Origin: Planctomycetota bacterium
GTDB lineage: Bacteria > Planctomycetota > MHYJ01 > JACPRB01
Direction of reading: 5' to 3'
DNA: 64,000 nt
Assembly (NCBI GenBank): GCA_016209705.1
Contig: JACQVR010000115.1
Location: 1-64,000 of the forward strand
In this document: piece after piece, positions 59,899-64,000 of the stretch
Layout: the number at the start of each line of letters is the position of its first letter
Numbering within the stretch: the stretch's first letter is position 1
Notes under the pieces: generated by a model
Seen by the model: only the letters and a program-made list of their open reading frames with translations
Told to the model about the DNA's origin: nothing
Databases searched by the model: none
Made by a program: the position numbers and the translations under genes

Positions 59899-60357
59899 TT
59901 ACCAGTCTTTTTCCAAACGGGTAACCACCCATCTCGCCAGCCGGTCGAAAACCTCCTGGCGCGCCGTTTCCCGGCTTTCGCCCCGCGCCGTCGAAAAGGA
60001 TGCGCTTTCGGTCCGCTGCGCCCGGGACAGCACCTTCTTCGTGCCGCGCTGGACCAGTTCGACATCGAGTTGGAACGACACGGCGCCGACCACGACGACG
60101 TCGCCGGCCCCTTCGACGACCGATGGCGCCGTAATCAGCCGGATCGTGCCGCGGAGTTCCACGGGCGCCTCGGCCGTGTTGACGTGGACGCCGCGCGCGG
60201 CGAGCTCCCGCATGACGGACCGCGTCAGGTCGAACTCATGCGTCCGCCGTTCATCGACGTTGTCGAAGATGCGCACGAGCACTTCGCGATGCTCCAGGAG
60301 CTCCCCCGGCACGTAGACGCATCCGGCCGCGGCCAGTCCGAGGGCGGCGCCTCCCAA
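59899..60357 (-). CDS. LptE-like outer-membrane lipoprotein
   Basis: The ~152-residue lipoprotein has a short signal (GGAALGLAAAGC, lipobox) and an LptE-like alpha/beta domain with VLVRIFDNVDERRTHEFDLT, MRELAARGVHV and VELRGTIRLI. LptE helps LptD insert LPS. TTG 60357 is proposed as the start; the longer frame to 60513 runs through a dispersed repeat and gives repeat-encoded residues. No clear ribosome site exists for either. Confidence 0.6.
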   Translation of the reverse strand: MGGAALGLAAAGCVYVPGELLEHREVLVRIFDNVDERRTHEFDLTRSVMRELAARGVHVNTAEAPVELRGTIRLITAPSVVEGAGDVVVVGAVSFQLDVELVQRGTKKVLSRAQRTESASFSTARGESRETARQEVFDRLARWVVTRLEKDW

Positions 60358-60365
60358 AAAAGCTA

Positions 60366-60480
60366 GGAGCGTGTCGAGATATTCAAGGGGATGTCGAGAT
60401 ATAGGGGATGCAGGTGATAAGACCCCCCAATGTGGGGTAAGGTACATCTTCACAGCTCCAATATCCCGACTATCTCCTAG
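60366..60480. repeat. GTGTCGAGATAT inverted repeat, copy 1
   Basis: TGTCGAGATA/GATGCAGGTGATAAGACC on the left and ATCCCGACTATCTCC-type units on the right form an imperfect inverted repeat homologous to 61588-61680. Translated on the minus strand both copies contain a GVLSP/RVLSP core followed by SRHPL. Confidence 0.65.
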
Positions 60481-60517
60481 CGAAAGCCGAGGCGGTCTTG
60501 TCGGGAGGGACACGGGA

Positions 60518-61513
60518 TTACGGCTCCAGGGACGAGGCGAGGGCTCGGGCTTCGGAAGCGGCGGCGGTATCCGGGTAGGAGGTCTGAACGGCGTCTATGT
60601 GCCGGCGTGCCGATTCCGGTCTGCCCCGGTGGAGGTAAAACTTCGCCACTTCCAGTTCCTTCTCCGCCAGTTTTTCCGTGACGAAACGGAGACCGGCCCG
60701 CGCCTCCCGCACCATCCGCTCCAGAAGTTCCGGGTCCAGGCGCAAGGCCGCCAGCGCGGCGGGATCGTCGGCGAAGCGCCCGTAATCGCCCAGAAATTTC
60801 TCGTAGTACCGCCGCGCGTCGGAGAGCGGCTGGACGTCATAGGAGACGCCGTCGAACCGTTGCAATGCGATGCGTGCCAACAGCAGGAGCGCCCGCGGCG
60901 CGGAGTTCGTCCGCCGGTAACGCTCTTCTTCCGTCAGCAGGGTCAATTCGGACTCGGCTTCCACCAAGTCCCCTCGTTCGATGAAGAACAACGCAAGTTC
61001 GAGGCGATAGTCGTCGGAGAATTCCTCCGCCGGAAACCGCGCCAGGGCTTCCCGCAGGCGCTTGACGCCCGCGCTCGAAGTGCTCACGGAGATGAAGAGG
61101 AAATTCTCCGGATGGCCTTCGCGGGCCATGCGCAGCGCGCAGGCCATCATCTGTTCGCGGGCCGAGAGAACGCGATCCGAATCGCGGAACTCGCGCGTCA
61201 GCCGGTCGAAGTCGAGGTAGGCGGAATGCGGATCCCCCCCCTCGGTGAAAGCTCGGCCCCGCAGGAAGAGCGCCCGCTCCCTCAAGGCCGGATTTCCGAG
61301 GGCGTTCACCACCGCGGTGAACGCGTCGATCGCCGCCGGGTAGCTTTTTTCTTCCAACCACTGGACGCCTTGCGCCAGAAGCGTTTCGGCGGACACGTGC
61401 TCGCGCGTCGCCTCGTTGACGAAACCGATCCCTGCGCGGTATTCCCAGGTGTCGCGCACCGACGCGCAACCGCCCGCGGCGATCAGGAGGAGGGGAAAAT
61501 CTCGCAGTCTCAT
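60518..61513 (-). CDS. TPR lipoprotein
   Basis: The 331-residue lipoprotein has a lipobox in MRLRDFPLLLIAAGGC and several TPR-like helix pairs (YPAAIDAFTAVVNALGNPAL, HSAYLDFDRLTREFRD, AKFYLHRGRPESARRHIDAV). It may be an outer-membrane assembly factor (BamD-like), judging from the architecture and LptE-like neighbour. ATG 61513 begins the signal peptide. Confidence 0.75.
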   Translation of the reverse strand: MRLRDFPLLLIAAGGCASVRDTWEYRAGIGFVNEATREHVSAETLLAQGVQWLEEKSYPAAIDAFTAVVNALGNPALRERALFLRGRAFTEGGDPHSAYLDFDRLTREFRDSDRVLSAREQMMACALRMAREGHPENFLFISVSTSSAGVKRLREALARFPAEEFSDDYRLELALFFIERGDLVEAESELTLLTEEERYRRTNSAPRALLLLARIALQRFDGVSYDVQPLSDARRYYEKFLGDYGRFADDPAALAALRLDPELLERMVREARAGLRFVTEKLAEKELEVAKFYLHRGRPESARRHIDAVQTSYPDTAAASEARALASSLEP

Positions 61514-61587
61514 GGCGCGCCATTTTATGAGCCGAGGCCCGCTTTTGCCACCGGCATTGCGAACGTCACGGCGTCCGGCTATTTGTA

Positions 61588-61680
61588 AGGGGTGTCGAGA
61601 TGCAGGAGATAGTGGAGATAAGACCCTCATGGGTCGGAGGCATGTCTTCATATCTCCCGTATCTCGACGATCTCCAGACA
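61588..61680. repeat. GTGTCGAGATGC inverted repeat, copy 2
   Basis: GTGTCGAGATGCAGGAGATA and CTCATGGGTCG lead to CTCCCGTATCTCGACGAT, an inverted pair of 8-9 bp units homologous to 60366-60480. The gap 61514-61707 holds nothing else. Confidence 0.65.
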
Positions 61681-61707
61681 AGAAGCGAACGGTGCGGGAG
61701 GACGATC

Positions 61708-62100
61708 ATGAAGCCAGCCTCTTGGTTGATGGCGGGTCTAATGGCGGTTTCGTCCGGCTGCATCATCGAGCGGCACTACTATGGGGATGGCCCGGAGCCC
61801 GAGGGAGCCGTGGTCGTCGAATCGTCATGCGACCACCATGAATCGTGCGGGCATTACTGGTACAACGGCACGTGGTATCACATCCCCGGCCATAGACACG
61901 GCCCCGGTTGTGGGCACCACCACGACGGGCATCGATGGGTTCTGGCCACCACCGTCGTGGTTCCGCACGGCCACCGATGCACGGCGGGCTGCACTCATTA
62001 TCACTACAATGGTCACTGGTATGTGATCCGCCGCCACCGGCATGGTCCCGGCTGCGGGCACATGCTGCGAGGAGGATTTTGGGTGGGCGTGCGGTTCTGA
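61708..62100 (+). CDS. His/Cys-rich lipoprotein, likely metal-binding
   Basis: The 130-residue lipoprotein has a lipobox in MKPASWLMAGLMAVSSGC. It then carries two internal repeats with HGPGCGH (GHRHGPGCGHHHDGHRW and RHRHGPGCGHML) and YWYNGTWYHIPGH / YHYNGHWYVIRRH. Well over 20 His and several Cys are present. It precedes a cobalamin riboswitch and TonB receptor, so a role in holding cobalt, nickel, zinc or heme on the cell surface is likely. ATG 61708 follows GGGAGG. Confidence 0.8.
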   Translation: MKPASWLMAGLMAVSSGCIIERHYYGDGPEPEGAVVVESSCDHHESCGHYWYNGTWYHIPGHRHGPGCGHHHDGHRWVLATTVVVPHGHRCTAGCTHYHYNGHWYVIRRHRHGPGCGHMLRGGFWVGVRF

Positions 62101-62110
62101 GCATGAACGC

Positions 62111-62138
62111 TTGACCCGCGGGCTCGCATCGCTAGGAT
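62111..62138 (+). promoter_or_regulatory. Promoter of riboswitch transcript
   Basis: TTGACC (62111-62116), 16 bases and TAGGAT (62133-62138) lie ~70 bases upstream of the riboswitch. Confidence 0.45.
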
Positions 62139-62206
62139 ATCTCCCGATTGATTTGAGCGAAGGAGCATCGTAGAGGATAGAAATTCCATCGAATCGACGA
62201 TCCCGG

Positions 62207-62392
62207 GAGCGGTAACGGGAACCTCGTGGGCCGCCGGCCTGTCGCCGGAGGTGAATCGAGGGCTGCCCCGCAACTGTGAGCGCTGACAAAGGTCCCGGTT
62301 ACGCCATTGCCTCGTTTTTCGGCGGGAGCTCTGCCGTGGACGGGTGAGAAGGCGGGACCCGAGGGTGACGCGCGAGCCAGGAGACCGGCCGT
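62207..62392 (+). promoter_or_regulatory. Cobalamin (B12) riboswitch
   Basis: A 5'-UTR element with GGTAACGGGAACC, GCTGCCCCGCAACTGTGAG and the closing B12 box GAGCCAGGAGACCGGCC (62374-62390), the conserved cobalamin riboswitch landmarks. It binds adenosyl- or similar cobalamin and usually represses uptake genes. The TonB receptor start lies 87 bases after the box. Confidence 0.93.
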
Positions 62393-62476
62393 TCTCCGCC
62401 TCACCTTTCTTGACTCGAACCCAGAACGCCGAGTTGAAGAAGGGGCGGGGCCTTTCGCAAGGAAAGGAGCGATCCC

Positions 62477-64000
62477 TTGGTCCCGATTCTCGTCTCGTTG
62501 TTTCTGGCCGCTCAAGAAGAGCCTCCCGCACTTTCCCTTCAGGAACGGCACGTCGTCGTCACCGCCAAGCGCTACGAATCGGAGCTGGAAGAGACCCCGG
62601 CCGGGGTGACGGTCCTCCGGCGTGAGGATTTCGAAAACGGTACCGCGCAAACGTTGGTCGATCTCCTTCAAGGCCGGGCCGGGCTCTTCGTGACGAAGAA
62701 CTCCAGCACTCCTCAGGATGCCGTGGTGGAGGCCCGAGGCTTCAACAACGGAGGAGGCAACGGACAGCGACTCCTGGTGATGGTGGACGGCCGAAAGGCC
62801 AACACCGTGACCGGCAGCCATACGGATTGGGCCACGATTCCGCTTGAGAACATCGAGCAGGTCGAGGTGATCCGCGGGCCCGCCGCGGCGCTGTACGGCG
62901 ACACCGCCGTCGCCGGCGTGCTCAAGATCACCACGAGGCGTCCGACCCCGGAACCCACGGCGAACCTGGAGGCGGGCTTCGGCTCGTTTCGAACCTTCCG
63001 TTCCTACGGCGCCTATCGCGCGACGGAGGGGTCCGTCGGCGTTTCGCTGTTCGCCGAGCGCGTTACATCGGAAGGGTTTCGGGTCAACAGCGGCTTCAAC
63101 GGCGAGAACGCCACCGCCCTACTGACATGGGAGATTTCTCCGGAGGCGCGCGCCTGGACCAAGCTGGGCCTGCATGACGATCATCGCCAGCGGCCGGGGA
63201 CGCTGACGAAAGACGAAATCGATCGACTCGGCCGGCGAGGATCCACCACGTTGGGCGATGAATCGGACGTTCGCCAGGGCTTTGTGGATCTCGGAACCGA
63301 TTGGGATGTCCTCGGCGGAACCCTGACGCCGGCCGTCTCCGTGACCCAGGAATCCGCGGATTCGATCACGACATTCGCTTCAGGAACCTCCGCTTCGGAC
63401 ACGGAGTCGCAGATGGTCCAGCTTTCGCTGCGTCATTTGATCAAGCCCGAAATCGCGGGACTGGAGCTCACGCTCGTCTCGGGGATCGAGGCGAATCTGG
63501 AGTCCGCCGATTCCGACAGCTTGAACGATTTCTCCGCGTTTTCGTTCGTGGAATCTCAAGCCTCCGAGTACAACCGCCGGTTGTGGGGCATGTACGCGCG
63601 CGCGGAGGCCAGGCCTTTGTCCGATTTCTTGGCGGCGGCGGGGATTCGCTACGATGCGTCCCGCATCGAGTTCGAGCGGCTCACCACGGATCTGGTCGGA
63701 GGCGGATCGAGCGCGCTGGACGGGTCGGAGCGTTTTTCCAATGTGGCGCCTTTGGCCAGCCTGAGCTGGTTTTTCGCCGAGCGGTCGTCCGTGTGGCTTT
63801 CAGCAGGAAGGACCCTGCGATATCCGAACCGCGACGAGCTGGTCGGCTTCTTGACGACGGCGCTGGGCCTGGAGCCTGAGCGCGCCGTCTCGTGGGAGCT
63901 CGGCGTCCGCTCGTTCGAGTGGACGCATCTTTCCGGAAGCGTGGTGCTGTATTGGATGAACGTTCACAACGAGATCTTCTTCGTGCCTCCGCCGGTCGGC
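62477..64000 (+). CDS. TonB-dependent receptor (BtuB-like), 3' truncated
   Basis: The frame from TTG 62477 (AGGAG at 62465) encodes 508 residues to the window end. A short signal peptide is followed by a TonB box-like VVVTAKRYES, the plug domain (LVDLLQGRAGLFV, VEVIRGPAAALYGDTA, AGVLKITTRR) and barrel strands. Sequence and the B12 riboswitch ahead of it suggest corrinoid uptake, though cobalt or another chelate is possible. TTG start is supported by the ribosome site; the 3' end lies outside the window. Confidence 0.93.
   Translation, partial: MVPILVSLFLAAQEEPPALSLQERHVVVTAKRYESELEETPAGVTVLRREDFENGTAQTLVDLLQGRAGLFVTKNSSTPQDAVVEARGFNNGGGNGQRLLVMVDGRKANTVTGSHTDWATIPLENIEQVEVIRGPAAALYGDTAVAGVLKITTRRPTPEPTANLEAGFGSFRTFRSYGAYRATEGSVGVSLFAERVTSEGFRVNSGFNGENATALLTWEISPEARAWTKLGLHDDHRQRPGTLTKDEIDRLGRRGSTTLGDESDVRQGFVDLGTDWDVLGGTLTPAVSVTQESADSITTFASGTSASDTESQMVQLSLRHLIKPEIAGLELTLVSGIEANLESADSDSLNDFSAFSFVESQASEYNRRLWGMYARAEARPLSDFLAAAGIRYDASRIEFERLTTDLVGGGSSALDGSERFSNVAPLASLSWFFAERSSVWLSAGRTLRYPNRDELVGFLTTALGLEPERAVSWELGVRSFEWTHLSGSVVLYWMNVHNEIFFVPPPVG

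Noticed and set aside
57016-60366. Very long plus-strand ORF (1116 codons) opposite ftsH and folP
   Set aside because: It is antisense to two well-supported genes and has no recognisable domain; GC-rich DNA often gives long antisense frames.

Overview
The window looks like chromosome from a high-GC, Gram-negative-type bacterium with an outer membrane: it carries a secretin and type II secretion (T2SS) genes, several lipoproteins with lipoboxes, an OmpA-type protein, an LptE-like lipoprotein and a TonB-dependent receptor. The style (PKD/DUF4175-like membrane protein, HTH-plus-membrane proteins, FHA protein coupled to dnaA, many short intergenic repeats) suggests Planctomycetota or a related uncultured lineage. 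That placement is inference; no rRNA or tRNA gene is visible to settle it.

Left part (1-10 kb): a truncated STN-like protein, an unknown membrane protein with an in-frame UGA, an HTH protein, an aminotransferase, mutM, a lipid-A/drug-type ABC exporter, a junction of two truncated genes (DUF4143 ATPase tail against an amine oxidase lacking its N-terminus), a Uma2 nuclease-like gene and a VapBC toxin-antitoxin pair with a near-consensus promoter that predicts a leaderless mRNA.

10-28 kb, all on the minus strand: an ECF sigma factor, zinc-finger anti-sigma, RseB-like protein and Spy/CpxP-like LTxxQ protein lead directly into gspE-F-G-H-I-J-K-L-M-C-D, then a TPR lipoprotein and an M6-like protease. 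This reads as an envelope-stress module placed in front of a complete T2SS cluster; only the prepilin peptidase is absent.

28-34.5 kb: an FHA membrane protein overlaps dnaA by 4 bp behind a good promoter. The AT-rich stretch after dnaA with three TGTGG-type DnaA-box variants is a candidate oriC. Beyond it lie an MshEN-STAS-Ada-like fusion, an AMMECR1 protein without a normal start codon, an OmpA-like lipoprotein with a textbook promoter, and two small membrane proteins.

34.8-50.5 kb: prfB with a programmed +1 frameshift, an M24 peptidase, a FolD with substituted catalytic residues, a GT2 glycosyltransferase with a sugar epimerase, moaD-moaE, MazG-like, murJ, a second Uma2, a PKD protein, cysteine desulfurase and cutA.

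50.7-64 kb: dapA with an in-frame homoserine dehydrogenase remnant ahead of it, an MNT-HEPN pair with a palindromic operator on its promoter, the ftsH-folP-cdaA-cdaR-glmM (c-di-AMP) block, LptE-like and TPR lipoproteins, a His/Cys-rich lipoprotein, and a cobalamin riboswitch ahead of a TonB-dependent receptor that runs off the end.

The most unusual window-wide feature is the repeats: at least a dozen gaps are filled by imperfect tandem 7-9 bp units, often as inverted pairs, and three such repeats sit inside the leaders of the minor pseudopilin genes.
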